DNA of 64,000 bases from WM-3-3 sp041660045 (lineage in GTDB: Bacteria; Pseudomonadota; Gammaproteobacteria; Methylococcales; Methylomonadaceae), in NCBI GenBank assembly GCA_041660045.1, contig JBAZXA010000005.1, positions 62,001-126,000 on the forward strand. Direction: 5' to 3'. Position 1 is the stretch's first letter; every line of letters begins with the position of its first letter. The position numbers were made by a program, and so were the translations under genes. Shown here in pieces: positions 26,585 to 35,922 of the stretch. A model generated the notes under the pieces. It was not told the origin of the DNA, searched no databases, and worked only from the letters and a program-made list of their open reading frames with translations.

Positions 26585-27322
26585 CTAATTTGTGGATATA
26601 CCACCCACATCAAGTAAACGCATCTGGTAACTAATCCAGCGCTGGCGTTTATGCACATAAGCGGAGGGTTTTTCCGCCTTCAGCAACATAGGGTTTGGTA
26701 ATGTGGCCGCTAATAAGGCGGCCTGGTCTGGGCTAATGTGTTTAGCCGAAATGCCAAAATAATGTCGGCTCGCTGCTTCTATACCAAACAAATGATCACC
26801 AAACTCGGCAATATTTAAATAGGTTTGTAAAATGCGTTGCTTACTCCAAAAGCTTTCGATCAACAAGGTAAACCATGCCTCCATGGCTTTGCGGATTAAG
26901 TTTTTAGCCGGCGTCAAAAACAAATTTTTGGCCACTTGCTGGGAAATAGTACTCGCCCCCCTGAGTTTACCGCCATCTTTATAATGATCGATAGAGGCTT
27001 GTATAGCATTAAAATCAAAACCAGCGTGTTTAAAAAAGCGCTGATCTTCAGAGGCAATTACGGCCTTATACGCATTAAGGCTAATATCCTGTGCTGGTAC
27101 CCAGTGATATTCAATTGCTTTTACCTCTGATTTTTCAACCCAATCCTGATAATGCCGATATAACATGAAAGTGCTGGTCGGTGGTGGCAACCAGCGGAAT
27201 AGCGAGACTGGCAAAGCCGTCGCAGTAACAAACAGCAGCAAAAATTTAATCAATACAAGTTGCAAACGACGGCCAATTGATTTGCGTCGTTGCTTGCTAG
27301 TGTAGCGATGCGTGTTTGCCAA
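26585..27322 (-). CDS. mtgA: Monofunctional peptidoglycan glycosyltransferase
   Basis: GT51 enzyme that polymerises lipid II into glycan strands without a transpeptidase domain. One N-terminal membrane helix (about 22-40) anchors it. The catalytic Glu92 is in SEDQRFFKH, followed by GASTISQQVAKNLFL from 122 and WSKQRILQTYLNIAEFGD, the second acidic site. Length (245) is typical. Upstream prfC ends 36 bp away on the same strand. Confidence 0.97.
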   Translation of the reverse strand: MANTHRYTSKQRRKSIGRRLQLVLIKFLLLFVTATALPVSLFRWLPPPTSTFMLYRHYQDWVEKSEVKAIEYHWVPAQDISLNAYKAVIASEDQRFFKHAGFDFNAIQASIDHYKDGGKLRGASTISQQVAKNLFLTPAKNLIRKAMEAWFTLLIESFWSKQRILQTYLNIAEFGDHLFGIEAASRHYFGISAKHISPDQAALLAATLPNPMLLKAEKPSAYVHKRQRWISYQMRLLDVGGISTN

Positions 27323-27358
27323 AGTGAGTGCGGCCCATCAAAAAAAAACCGGAAATTT

Positions 27359-28939
27359 TTACAGCTCCCGCGTAGCACTAAATTTTATGTCCGGCCAGCG
27401 CTCTTCCGTTAGCTGTAAATTAACCCGACTAGTGGCCAAGTATACGAGGTAACCACCCCCATCTTCGGCTAGGTTATCAAACGCCTTATTCCTGAATTCT
27501 TCTAATTTAGCTGGCTTTTCCGAACTCACCCAACGTACCGTGGATACACTTATCACATCATAAACACATTCAACATTATATTCACTTTTTAGGCGGTAAG
27601 CGGTGACATCAAACTGTAAAACACCGACTGCACCTAAAATCAAATCATTATTTTTTAATGGTTTAAACAACTGTGTAGCGCCTTCCTCCGTAAGTTGGAC
27701 CAAACCTTTTTGTAAGGCTTTTGCACGTAAAGGATCTTTGAGTACTACGCGTCGAAACAATTCAGGGGCAAAATAGGGGATACCGCCATATTTTAAGGTT
27801 TCACCCTGGCTAAAGGTATCACCTACTTGAATAGTACCATGGTTATGCAATCCTATGATGTCGCCAGGATAAGCTTCTTCAACATTTTTTCGGCTATCGG
27901 CCTGAAAGGTAATCGCATTTGCCACTTGGATAGCTTTACCTAAACGCACATGGTGAATCTTCATGCCCTTATCAAACTTACCTGAACAAACCCGCAAAAA
28001 AGCCACGCGGTCACGATGTGCAGGATCCATATTTGCTTGAATTTTAAAGACAAAACCACTGAACTTATCTTCTTCTGGGAATACCACGCGCTGTAAACTT
28101 TCCCGGGCTAACGGTGCCGGAGCAAATTCTGCAAAAGCATCCAATAGTTCAAGAATGCCAAAGTTATTGATGGCTGAGCCAAAGAATACCGGAGTTTGTT
28201 TTCCCGCCAAATAAGCCTGTAAATCAAACTCGTGACTGGCACCTTTAACCAAGTCTATTTCTTCACGCAATTCATCGGCTTGATCATCCAATAACTCATC
28301 AAGCTTTGGGCTTTCTAAACCTTTTATGATTTCTGCTTGGGCAATCTTGCCACCATGTTGTGCGCTGAATAAGTGTATTTCATCCTTGTACAAATGGTAT
28401 ACGCCCTTAAAGCGTTTACCCATGCCTATTGGCCAAGTCATAGGTGCGCATTGTATTTTTAAAACCTGTTCCACTTCATCCATTAACTCGATAGGTTCGC
28501 GGCCTTCCCGATCTAATTTATTGATGAAGGTCAAGATAGGCGTTGACCGCAGACGGCAAACTTCCATTAAATTAATGGTGCGTTCTTCTACCCCTTTGGC
28601 AACATCTATGACCATTAATGCCGAATCAACCGCCGTTAACGTACGATAAGTATCTTCAGAAAAATCTTCATGACCCGGGGTATCCAATAAATTAATAATG
28701 CAATCTTTATGTTCAAATTGCATTACTGAAGTGGTTACAGAAATACCACGCTCCTTTTCCATTTCCATCCAATCTGAGGTGGCGTGACGGGCGGCTTTAC
28801 GGCCTTTTACAGAGCCCGCTAATTGAATGGCGCCGCCAAATAGCAGGAGTTTTTCAGTTAGCGTCGTTTTCCCGGCATCGGGATGTGAAATAATCGCAAA
28901 AGTACGGCGCCGGGCAAGTTCTAGAAGGTGTTCTGACAT
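27359..28939 (-). CDS. prfC: Peptide chain release factor 3
   Basis: GTPase that recycles RF1 and RF2 from the ribosome after termination. The P-loop is HPDAGKTT at 19-26, switch II is in LDTPGHEDFSEDT, and the guanine motif is NKLD. It matches RF3 over its full length of 526 residues, with the RF3-specific insert and domains 2 and 3. Monocistronic or cotranscribed with mtgA; the 82-bp gap upstream separates it from the HerA-like gene. Confidence 0.98.
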   Translation of the reverse strand: MSEHLLELARRRTFAIISHPDAGKTTLTEKLLLFGGAIQLAGSVKGRKAARHATSDWMEMEKERGISVTTSVMQFEHKDCIINLLDTPGHEDFSEDTYRTLTAVDSALMVIDVAKGVEERTINLMEVCRLRSTPILTFINKLDREGREPIELMDEVEQVLKIQCAPMTWPIGMGKRFKGVYHLYKDEIHLFSAQHGGKIAQAEIIKGLESPKLDELLDDQADELREEIDLVKGASHEFDLQAYLAGKQTPVFFGSAINNFGILELLDAFAEFAPAPLARESLQRVVFPEEDKFSGFVFKIQANMDPAHRDRVAFLRVCSGKFDKGMKIHHVRLGKAIQVANAITFQADSRKNVEEAYPGDIIGLHNHGTIQVGDTFSQGETLKYGGIPYFAPELFRRVVLKDPLRAKALQKGLVQLTEEGATQLFKPLKNNDLILGAVGVLQFDVTAYRLKSEYNVECVYDVISVSTVRWVSSEKPAKLEEFRNKAFDNLAEDGGGYLVYLATSRVNLQLTEERWPDIKFSATREL

Positions 28940-29020
28940 GCATTAAAGACTGATAACGTAAAACCTCTAATTATAAACGATTGTTATAAGCCTGTTATGG
29001 GAAACCGACTGGGGTTTAAG

Positions 29021-30682
29021 CTATTTTCTGGTTTGTGTACGCCAAAGTTCAACGATTTGTTCTATATCAAGGTCATCCGGGCCTTCACGCCAGCCCTTAA
29101 AGTAATCGACATCGTTACTTTTCGGCTCTGGATTTGGCCGGTATATCTGCACACGGGTCGGTAATGGTGCCGCTTCACCTAGAACTAAAGCTTCACCACG
29201 GCCTAATGAACTTAATATATCGGTCAAATCGCCTTCTGCTTCCGGCACCAAACCCCTGATATAGGCCTGGTCATCAGGGTTAGTGGTTCTAAGGCAAATA
29301 AAGGAACTGCATTGGGAGAGCATGGTTTCCGACAATTCTGTTGGCCGCTGGCTCACTACGCCAATCGACACACCATATTTACGGCCTTCTTTAGCTATCC
29401 GTTCCATCATTTTTTTAGTACCTTCAAAAGGGCCATTCTTTTCGCGGGGAATATAAGCATGGGCTTCCTCACAAATCAAGGTGATTGGAAACTCATGCCG
29501 CTGCGGATTCCAATAATTAAATTCATAAGCCAAACGCCCAACTTGAGCTGAAATAGCAGGCCTAACATCGGTCGGTACGGAGCTTAAATCGACGACGCTA
29601 ATATTGGTTTTTTTATCTTGTAGACCCACCAATTGACGCAATATGCCCGCCATGCTTTCTGAGTTATTACGTACTTTAGGTTTTAGCAAAAAATCATAAC
29701 GGACATCATTAAACCGACTTTGCATCCGAATTAAAAATTCATCAAACTGGCCAAACAAGACACCTTGCACTTTACCAAAGTCTTTACGTTCTTCATTGGC
29801 TGCCTTAAATTGCATATACATCTCAGCTAATGAAAAATAGATTGGTGTGTCAATTGAAACGGTCAGTAAACCTAACCGCTTAGCTTCTTTACGCTTTAGT
29901 TGCTGGAGGATTTCCCGCATAAATGACATTTGCATGGTAGCGCCTTTATCATTGCGGTCGATAAATAAATCTACCAATTCGGCATAAGTCATCATCCAAT
30001 AGGGCATTTCCATTTCCATGGCATCGATGTAATTGACTATATCGCTAGAGAAAGCCGATTGGATATTGCCATGCTTATCCTTCCAACAATACTCACCATG
30101 CAAATCCAGCATAATCAAATGCGTTTTAGGCATAGCTTTAATGGTATTTTGGATCAAACTGGTCACAGTCCAAGATTTACCAGAACCTGATTGGCCAATA
30201 ATGGCAAAATGACGACCGAATAAAGCCCGTGGATCTAGGCTTAAATGGTAGTTCTTATGGGAAGAAAGCTGTCCGATGAGAAATTCATATTCCCTAAATT
30301 TAGAGAAAATTGCGTTGATTTCGCTCAACCCTACCGCATAGACTTTAGCGCCTGGTGTTGGGTAATGCCGCACGCCCCGGACAAAACTTCCATTACTTTG
30401 GATTTCCCCGACCGGGATCAATGAAATAAAGCGCTCAGATTGGCGCTCGCCACTACTGTCATAACGGTCTTGTTCCCACATTTTAAATACTAATGCCAAC
30501 ACACTGATATTGGCTTGTCGTATCACGACATAGGAGCCGATATGGCCTGCTAAGATCTCTTCATCACCAACATTAATAAGAGGGGTGTCTATCGCATGCT
30601 GCGGCGCCATCCTGGCATCCATACCGTCACCGCGAACTTCTGAAAGATAACCAATTAAGATATTGGTTGCTTCGGCTTGCAT
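29021..30682 (-). CDS. HerA-like (DUF87) ATPase, no partner nuclease visible
   Basis: Hexameric FtsK/HerA-superfamily ATPase of 553 residues. An N-terminal HAS-barrel-like beta region (about 5-110) leads to Walker A GQSGSGKS at 163-170. A Walker B follows in PITLICEEAHAYIP, with a sensor-like SIGVVSQRP and a C-terminal arginine region (FICLRTTNP). HerA proteins translocate DNA in end resection with NurA, or act in antiphage pairs with SIR2 or DUF4297 proteins. Neither NurA nor any such partner is adjacent: the neighbours are prfC and feoC. It is probably a housekeeping solo HerA; the function is unknown. Confidence 0.85.
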   Translation of the reverse strand: MQAEATNILIGYLSEVRGDGMDARMAPQHAIDTPLINVGDEEILAGHIGSYVVIRQANISVLALVFKMWEQDRYDSSGERQSERFISLIPVGEIQSNGSFVRGVRHYPTPGAKVYAVGLSEINAIFSKFREYEFLIGQLSSHKNYHLSLDPRALFGRHFAIIGQSGSGKSWTVTSLIQNTIKAMPKTHLIMLDLHGEYCWKDKHGNIQSAFSSDIVNYIDAMEMEMPYWMMTYAELVDLFIDRNDKGATMQMSFMREILQQLKRKEAKRLGLLTVSIDTPIYFSLAEMYMQFKAANEERKDFGKVQGVLFGQFDEFLIRMQSRFNDVRYDFLLKPKVRNNSESMAGILRQLVGLQDKKTNISVVDLSSVPTDVRPAISAQVGRLAYEFNYWNPQRHEFPITLICEEAHAYIPREKNGPFEGTKKMMERIAKEGRKYGVSIGVVSQRPTELSETMLSQCSSFICLRTTNPDDQAYIRGLVPEAEGDLTDILSSLGRGEALVLGEAAPLPTRVQIYRPNPEPKSNDVDYFKGWREGPDDLDIEQIVELWRTQTRK

Positions 30683-30767
30683 TGTTATTCCCCTTTATTA
30701 AAAGTTATAACAAGCTTAGACCAGATTTTATCGCTGTGTTAATTTAGAAACTTATATGAAACGTTAT

Positions 30768-30995
30768 TTAAGGGCGCTCTAACCATTCATAAATTTCGGT
30801 TAAAGCGGGATCACATTTACAACAACCTGTACCACAACCCGACTCTAACGCTGTTTTTCGGACTTTGCCTTTTTGGATCCATTTTTCCAACATGCCACGC
30901 AACGCATCAGCTTCCACATTAAAATGCTGGGTTAAGTCCAATAAAGAAGCGCGTTTTTGCTGGCTTAAAAACTGTTTTAATTCAGACAGGATCAC
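30768..30995 (-). CDS. feoC: FeoC-like ferrous transport accessory protein
   Basis: Winged-helix protein of 75 residues that accompanies FeoB. The N-terminal helix-turn-helix (LLDLTQHFNVEADALRGML) is followed by a Cys-rich loop CGTGCCKC, thought to bind an Fe-S cluster and sense iron or oxygen. The start is GTG (30995), overlapping the end of feoB by 14 bp. Confidence 0.88.
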   Translation of the reverse strand: MILSELKQFLSQQKRASLLDLTQHFNVEADALRGMLEKWIQKGKVRKTALESGCGTGCCKCDPALTEIYEWLERP

Positions 30996-33324
30996 GTGAC
31001 AACCCGTGTGCCGTTTTACCTGATTGAACCTTGCCAGCTAACCATAGCGCGAATAAAACCAAGGCAAAGGCGCTAATTAAACCGGCTACCCAAGATAAAG
31101 AATCAGTAGGGTGTTTAGCATAAGTGGTCAGCTGGTAGAAAACAGTAGCTGTTAAATAGGCGATACCGGTGGTCCAACACACTACAAACACCGTCCAACC
31201 TAAGGAAGTTTCTTTATAAATAGCGGCCGTAGCAGCCACACAAGGCGCATACAGTAAAATAAACAGTAAATAGGCAAATGCCCCCAATTGGCCATCAAAG
31301 CTTTTTTGCATAGCGGCAAAGGTGCTGGCGTTAACCTCTTGCCTTTCAGCTGCAGCATTCAAATCGCTAACATTAACTATATTAATGCCCAATGGATCTA
31401 AAATTTTATCTGTCAGTGCCGTAAAATTCTCAGGTATAGTTAAACATGCTTTTATGACGGCTGCTTTAAGCTCAAAACCCTCAGCTTGTTTGCTGGCATC
31501 GTTAGCATTAACAGCCATTTGGCTATATAAAGCATCTAAGGTGCCCACGACCGCTTCTTTAGCCAATACGCCAGTAAATATGCCAACGGTAGCAGGCCAA
31601 TTTTCAGTTTCTATGCCCATAGGACTAAACATTGGAGTTAAACTACGGCCTATCTCACTTAACACCGACTTGTCACTATTCTCTTGGCCAAAACTACCAT
31701 CTGTCCCTAAGGCATTAAGGAAATTCAGCACTAAAACCATGGGTACGATAACTTTTCCGGCATCAAACAAAAAGTTCTTTAAGCGCTCCCAAGTCCGGAT
31801 AAAAACACTGGTTAGCCTAGGCATATGATAGACCGGCAATTCCATAATAAAGGGCGTGGACTTACCTTTAAACAGGGTATAACGCATAATTAAGCCCGTT
31901 AATATAGCAACCGTAATACCAAGCAAATACAAGCCAAACACCAAGTTTTGCCCGCCCACCGGGAAGAATGCCGCAGCAAATAAGGCATACACGGGTAATC
32001 TTGCACCACAGGACATAAAAGGATTCATTAAATTAGTCAGGATACGATCCCGTTGATTTTCTAATGTCCTTGTCGCCATTATAGCTGGCACATTACAGCC
32101 AAAACCGACAATCATCGGTACAAAAGATTTACCTGGCAAGCCGATCATACGCATAAAGCGGTCTACGACAAAAGCGGCCCTAGCCATGTAGCCAGAATCC
32201 TCTAATGCTGACAAAAACATAAATAAAAACCCGACTATCGGTATAAATGTAGACACTACTTGCACACCACCACCGATACCTTGTGCCAGCAAGACGACTG
32301 ACCATGGCGGAAAGGCCAAGTGTGTTAACATTTCCCCCATACCATCAACCAAAAACGCACCTATTAATTGATCAAAAAAATCAACAAATGCGGTGCCAAT
32401 ATTAATGGTGAACATAAACATGGCATACATCACCAGTAAAAATATCGGTATGCCTAAAAATCGGTTTAAAACAATTTGATCGATTTTGTCACTCGTGTGA
32501 TGGCTAATTTCATTTAATTTACAGACGGCACTTTTAGTTAACTGATTAACAAAGCCGTAGCGGGCATCAGCTGCCAAAATATCAATCTCATCATCGCTTT
32601 CTAATTCAATTTTCTGTTGTAACCTAGCCACCTCAGGTGATATTTCAGTCCCCGCTAGTTGTTTTGCTAAGGTATCATCTTCTAATAACCTGACACACAA
32701 CCAGCGTAAATCACAGTTATGCGTAATAGCCTTAGCCGATAGCGCTGGACTTAACTGCCCAATAGCTTGTTCCAACGGCGTGGGATAGGCCAACATGATA
32801 TTAGGTATAGGCTTTAACAGCGCAGCTTGGTTGATTGCTATTTTTAAATCCTCTATACCTTGCCGTATTGAAGCAGCAATGGGAATTACCGGGCAACCTA
32901 GCTGGTCTGCAAGATAATTGATATCAATTTTAATCCCGCGTTGCTTAACCGTATCCATCATATTAAGTACGATGATCATGGGTACACGCATTTCAACAAG
33001 TTGGGATGTTAGATAGAGATTACGTTCAATGCTAGCGGCATCGAGTATATTAATGATTAAATCTGCTTGCTGAGAAGCGACATAATCCCTAGCAACTTTC
33101 TCATCTAATGACACTTGGTCATCAGCAGCTTCTAATGAATATGTACCGGGTAAATCCACTAGCGTAATTTTTACCCCGGCAAAACTATATTCCCCTGTTT
33201 TTTTTTCTACAGTTACACCAGGCCAATTACCCACATGTTGCCTAGCACCTGTCAATATATTAAACAGAGTGGTTTTACCACAATTGGGATTGCCAACAAC
33301 GCCTATCGTATAGTTTTCGCTCAT
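30982..33324 (-). CDS. feoB: Ferrous iron transporter FeoB
   Basis: Inner-membrane Fe(II) importer with a cytosolic G domain. G1 is GNPNCGKT at 11-18, G3 is DLPGTYSL and G4 is NMMD. The GDI-like helical domain follows, then two Gate regions with the conserved Cys (GFGCNVPA and SCGARLPVYALF). Length is 780 residues. The start overlaps the feoA stop by one base (TAATG), and feoC overlaps its end. Confidence 0.98.
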   Translation of the reverse strand: MSENYTIGVVGNPNCGKTTLFNILTGARQHVGNWPGVTVEKKTGEYSFAGVKITLVDLPGTYSLEAADDQVSLDEKVARDYVASQQADLIINILDAASIERNLYLTSQLVEMRVPMIIVLNMMDTVKQRGIKIDINYLADQLGCPVIPIAASIRQGIEDLKIAINQAALLKPIPNIMLAYPTPLEQAIGQLSPALSAKAITHNCDLRWLCVRLLEDDTLAKQLAGTEISPEVARLQQKIELESDDEIDILAADARYGFVNQLTKSAVCKLNEISHHTSDKIDQIVLNRFLGIPIFLLVMYAMFMFTINIGTAFVDFFDQLIGAFLVDGMGEMLTHLAFPPWSVVLLAQGIGGGVQVVSTFIPIVGFLFMFLSALEDSGYMARAAFVVDRFMRMIGLPGKSFVPMIVGFGCNVPAIMATRTLENQRDRILTNLMNPFMSCGARLPVYALFAAAFFPVGGQNLVFGLYLLGITVAILTGLIMRYTLFKGKSTPFIMELPVYHMPRLTSVFIRTWERLKNFLFDAGKVIVPMVLVLNFLNALGTDGSFGQENSDKSVLSEIGRSLTPMFSPMGIETENWPATVGIFTGVLAKEAVVGTLDALYSQMAVNANDASKQAEGFELKAAVIKACLTIPENFTALTDKILDPLGINIVNVSDLNAAAERQEVNASTFAAMQKSFDGQLGAFAYLLFILLYAPCVAATAAIYKETSLGWTVFVVCWTTGIAYLTATVFYQLTTYAKHPTDSLSWVAGLISAFALVLFALWLAGKVQSGKTAHGLSRDPV

Positions 33325-33557
33325 TAAGCTTTCTCAATCAGCAGTATGCCAGCCTCATCTTTGCGCAATGTCAATGAAAAACCGCGTAACTTAATCTCAA
33401 CTGGGTCACCCATAGGCGCAAAACGCGTAACGCTAAAAGCAGTTCCTGGCGTTAACCCCATGGCTAGCAAACGCTTACGATATGCTTTTCCAGATTTTTC
33501 AAAGCCAACAATCCGGCCAGAATCACCTACTGCAAGATTTTTTAAGCTAATTGACAT
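33324..33557 (-). CDS. feoA: Ferrous iron transport protein A
   Basis: Small SH3-like protein that modulates FeoB. I start at the ATG at 33557 (77 residues) because GGGG lies six bases upstream; ATG or TTG codons a few positions earlier lack spacing. The fold is recognisable from SISLKNLAVGDSGRIVGF, RLLAMGLTPGTAF and DPVEIKLRGFSLTLR. It opens the feoABC operon, 47 bp after a Fur-box-like site. Confidence 0.92.
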   Translation of the reverse strand: MSISLKNLAVGDSGRIVGFEKSGKAYRKRLLAMGLTPGTAFSVTRFAPMGDPVEIKLRGFSLTLRKDEAGILLIEKA

Positions 33558-33603
33558 AATCATCCCCAAGAGGAAAGGTAGCAGAAATCAAGCGATTATT
33601 AAT

Positions 33604-33618
33604 CAATAATCATTCTCA
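33604..33618. promoter_or_regulatory. Fur-box-like site upstream of feoABC
   Basis: CAATAAT-C-ATTCTCA matches the 7-1-7 Fur consensus TGATAAT-n-ATTATCA at 11 of 14 arm positions. It lies 47 bp upstream of the feoA start, where it would overlap the promoter. Iron repression of feoABC is expected from family knowledge; binding is not shown here. Confidence 0.65.
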
Positions 33619-33753
33619 TTAGCAATCAATATAGCACATCTATTTGAAACCTGAAATAGCTTTATTGCTTATCGTACTTAGTCCACAGATAATTAAAGCT
33701 ATCTTTCAGACAGACCAAGGCACAATTTTAAGATGAGGTATTACGAAGATAGC

Positions 33754-33789
33754 AAGGCTATGAAAACAATGTTTGTAATTCATAGCCTT
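33754..33789 (-). terminator. Perfect 11-bp inverted repeat downstream of ihfB
   Basis: Arms AAGGCTATGAA (33754-33764) and TTCATAGCCTT (33779-33789) around a 14-base loop, about 47 bp after the ihfB stop. On the ihfB strand the following bases are not a clean U-tract (GCTATCTTCG), so it may block exonucleases or bind a factor rather than terminate alone. Confidence 0.45.
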
Positions 33790-33835
33790 AAAAAGGTTCT
33801 TGATAAAGCGGGAAATGAATGAAGTGAAACTTGAA

Positions 33836-34141
33836 TTAACCGACAATTTTAAATTTTTCGCGTGAAGCATCAACGCGTTCCCTAAGCTCTTTGCCGGGTT
33901 TAAAATGGGGCACATGCTTTTCTGATAGTGATACAGAATCGCCTGTTTTCGGATTACGGCCTATACGAGGCGGCCGTTTATGCAAGGAGAAGCTACCAAA
34001 ACCCCTAATTTCAATTCTTTCACCAGATGCTAAAGCCTGATTCATTTCTTCAATAATGCATTTAACAGCAAGTTCAACATCTTTTAGGGCCAAATGAGGT
34101 TGCTGCCTAGATAGGGCTTCGATTAATTCAGACTTAGTCAC
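33836..34141 (-). CDS. ihfB: Integration host factor subunit beta
   Basis: DNA-bending protein, partner of IhfA. The intercalating arm is IGRNPKTGD with its Pro, and the flank GFGSFSLHKRPPRIGRN is diagnostic. Length is 101 residues. The start codon is GTG (34141) with AGGAT upstream; an ATG overlapping it out of frame is followed at once by TGA. It is the last gene of the gyrA-to-ihfB cluster but comes after a strong terminator, so it probably has its own promoter or is read through. Confidence 0.96.
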   Translation of the reverse strand: MTKSELIEALSRQQPHLALKDVELAVKCIIEEMNQALASGERIEIRGFGSFSLHKRPPRIGRNPKTGDSVSLSEKHVPHFKPGKELRERVDASREKFKIVG

Positions 34142-34163
34142 ATTTTATCCTGTGAAAACGAAT

Positions 34164-34198
34164 AAAAACGTCAGGGCATACAAAAGCATGCCCTGACG
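34164..34198 (-). terminator. Strong intrinsic terminator of rpsA
   Basis: On the minus strand, after the rpsA stop, an 11-bp perfect stem (CGTCAGGGCAT and ATGCCCTGACG, 8-base loop) is followed by TTTTTATT. On the plus strand the other side also has T6. It occupies most of the 63-bp rpsA-ihfB gap. Confidence 0.9.
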
Positions 34199-34204
34199 AG
34201 TTTT

Positions 34205-35866
34205 TTATTTTTCCATTTGCTTGAAGATGTCCCCTAAAGTAGGAGTTCCATTAGGCTGCTGGGAATAGTCTTTGATAGTTGTTGACTCTTCATCCTGGTC
34301 TTTTGCTTTTATAGACAAGGAAATAGTTTTGCTCTTTTTATCGACACCGATAAATTTGGCTTCTAATTCATCGCCTTCTTTCAATAAGGTACGTGCATCT
34401 TCGACCCGATCACGTTGAATTTCTGAAGCCCGCAAATAACCTTCAACATAATCAGCCAATGTGATAATAGCACCTTTAGCATCGACTTCTTTGATGACAC
34501 CTTTGACTAAGCTACCTTTTTCATGGGTTGCCAAAAAGTTTTGAAAAGGATCTTGCTCTAGCTGTTTAATGCCTAGCGAAATACGTTCACGCTCAGAATC
34601 AACCGCCAAAATGACAGTTTCAATCTCATCACCTTTTTTAAATTCACGGACTGCCGCTTCACCATCTTCTGCCCATGAGATGTCAGACATATGCACTAAG
34701 CCATCTATGCCGCCATCAAGACCAATGAAGATACCAAAATCAGTGATTGATTTAATTTTTCCTGAGATTTTATCGCCTTTATTATGAGTAGCTGCAAACT
34801 CATCCCATGGATTAGTTTTGCATTGTTTCATACCTAGCGATATACGGCGGCGTTCCTCATCAATTTCCAGCACCATCACTTCTACATCATCACCCAATTG
34901 GACAATTTTAGAAGGATTAACATTCTTATTGGTCCAATCCATTTCAGAAACATGCACCAAACCTTCTACGCCTTCTTCAATTTCAACAAAACAACCATAA
35001 TCGGTCAAATTGTTAACCTTACCAAAAACGCGGGTTCCTGCTGGGTAACGGCGGTTAATATTTTGCCAAGGATCTTCACCCATTTGTTTCATGCCCAATG
35101 AAACACGGTTTTTATCCTTATCGTATTTTAAGACTTTAACTTTTATTTCCTGGCCAATTTCCACACATTCTGAAGGATGGCGAACGCGGCGCCAAGCCAT
35201 GTCTGTAATATGCAATAAGCCATCAATACCACCCAAGTCAATAAAGGCACCATAATCGGTTAAGTTTTTAACCGTACCGGTAACAACAGCACCTTCTTCT
35301 AAGGTTTTTAATAATTCTTCCCTTTCTGCACTGTATTCTTTTTCAACTACAGCACGGCGGGACAACACAACATTATTGCGTTTTTGGTCAATTTTGATAA
35401 CTTTAAATTCAAGATCACGGTTCTCAAGGAAAGTAGTGTCTCTAATGGGACGTACATCTACTAATGATCCTGGTAAGAAAGCACGTAACGCGCCGACAGC
35501 AACGGTAAAACCACCGCGCACTTTGCCCGTGATACGGCCAATAATAGTCGCTTCTTTTTCGAATGCATTTTCCAATTCTGACCAAGCTTTGTTTCTTTTA
35601 GCCTTATCCCGGGAAAGCAGAGTTGAACCTAAACCATCTTCAAAAAGGTCTAGTGCGACTTCAACTTCGTCACCAATCTTAACTTCCAATTCGCCATCGT
35701 TATTCAAAAATTGCCATTTTGGGATGACACCTTCTGATTTGGATTGGGTACTGACAATAATCATATCGTTCTCGATATCAATTACCGTGCCAATTAGCAT
35801 AGCACCAGGACGCATTTCAGTTTTGGTTAAACTTTCTTCAAATAAATCAGCAAAGCTTTCGCTCAT
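34205..35866 (-). CDS. rpsA: 30S ribosomal protein S1
   Basis: Binds mRNA and helps initiation on structured leaders. I start at MSESFADLFEESL (ATG 35866; GGGAA about 8 bases upstream), which gives 553 residues. Six S1 RNA-binding repeats are visible, with the strongest units carrying YGAFIDLGGIDGLLH, YGCFVEIEEGVEGLVH and FGIFIGLDGGIDGLVH. Length matches E. coli S1 (557). It is preceded by the cmk terminator and followed by its own, so rpsA is largely an independent unit inside the cluster. Confidence 0.98.
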   Translation of the reverse strand: MSESFADLFEESLTKTEMRPGAMLIGTVIDIENDMIIVSTQSKSEGVIPKWQFLNNDGELEVKIGDEVEVALDLFEDGLGSTLLSRDKAKRNKAWSELENAFEKEATIIGRITGKVRGGFTVAVGALRAFLPGSLVDVRPIRDTTFLENRDLEFKVIKIDQKRNNVVLSRRAVVEKEYSAEREELLKTLEEGAVVTGTVKNLTDYGAFIDLGGIDGLLHITDMAWRRVRHPSECVEIGQEIKVKVLKYDKDKNRVSLGMKQMGEDPWQNINRRYPAGTRVFGKVNNLTDYGCFVEIEEGVEGLVHVSEMDWTNKNVNPSKIVQLGDDVEVMVLEIDEERRRISLGMKQCKTNPWDEFAATHNKGDKISGKIKSITDFGIFIGLDGGIDGLVHMSDISWAEDGEAAVREFKKGDEIETVILAVDSERERISLGIKQLEQDPFQNFLATHEKGSLVKGVIKEVDAKGAIITLADYVEGYLRASEIQRDRVEDARTLLKEGDELEAKFIGVDKKSKTISLSIKAKDQDEESTTIKDYSQQPNGTPTLGDIFKQMEK

Positions 35867-35922
35867 TTTCAATTTCCCAGGCCTGTTTTAATGCAAACAA
35901 ACCTTAATTAATTTTCAAAGTT
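35867..35922 (-). promoter_or_regulatory. Probable rpsA promoter and leader
   Basis: Because a terminator ends the upstream unit (35923-35948), rpsA needs a promoter in these 56 bases. TTGAAA is present near 35916-35921 on the minus strand, with only a weak TGCATT-type -10 at 17 bases; the assignment is tentative. Confidence 0.35.

Noticed and set aside
29021..30682. HerA-like ATPase as part of an antiphage island
   Set aside because: No nuclease, SIR2, integrase, tRNA edge or compositional shift is visible; flanking genes are prfC and feoABC.
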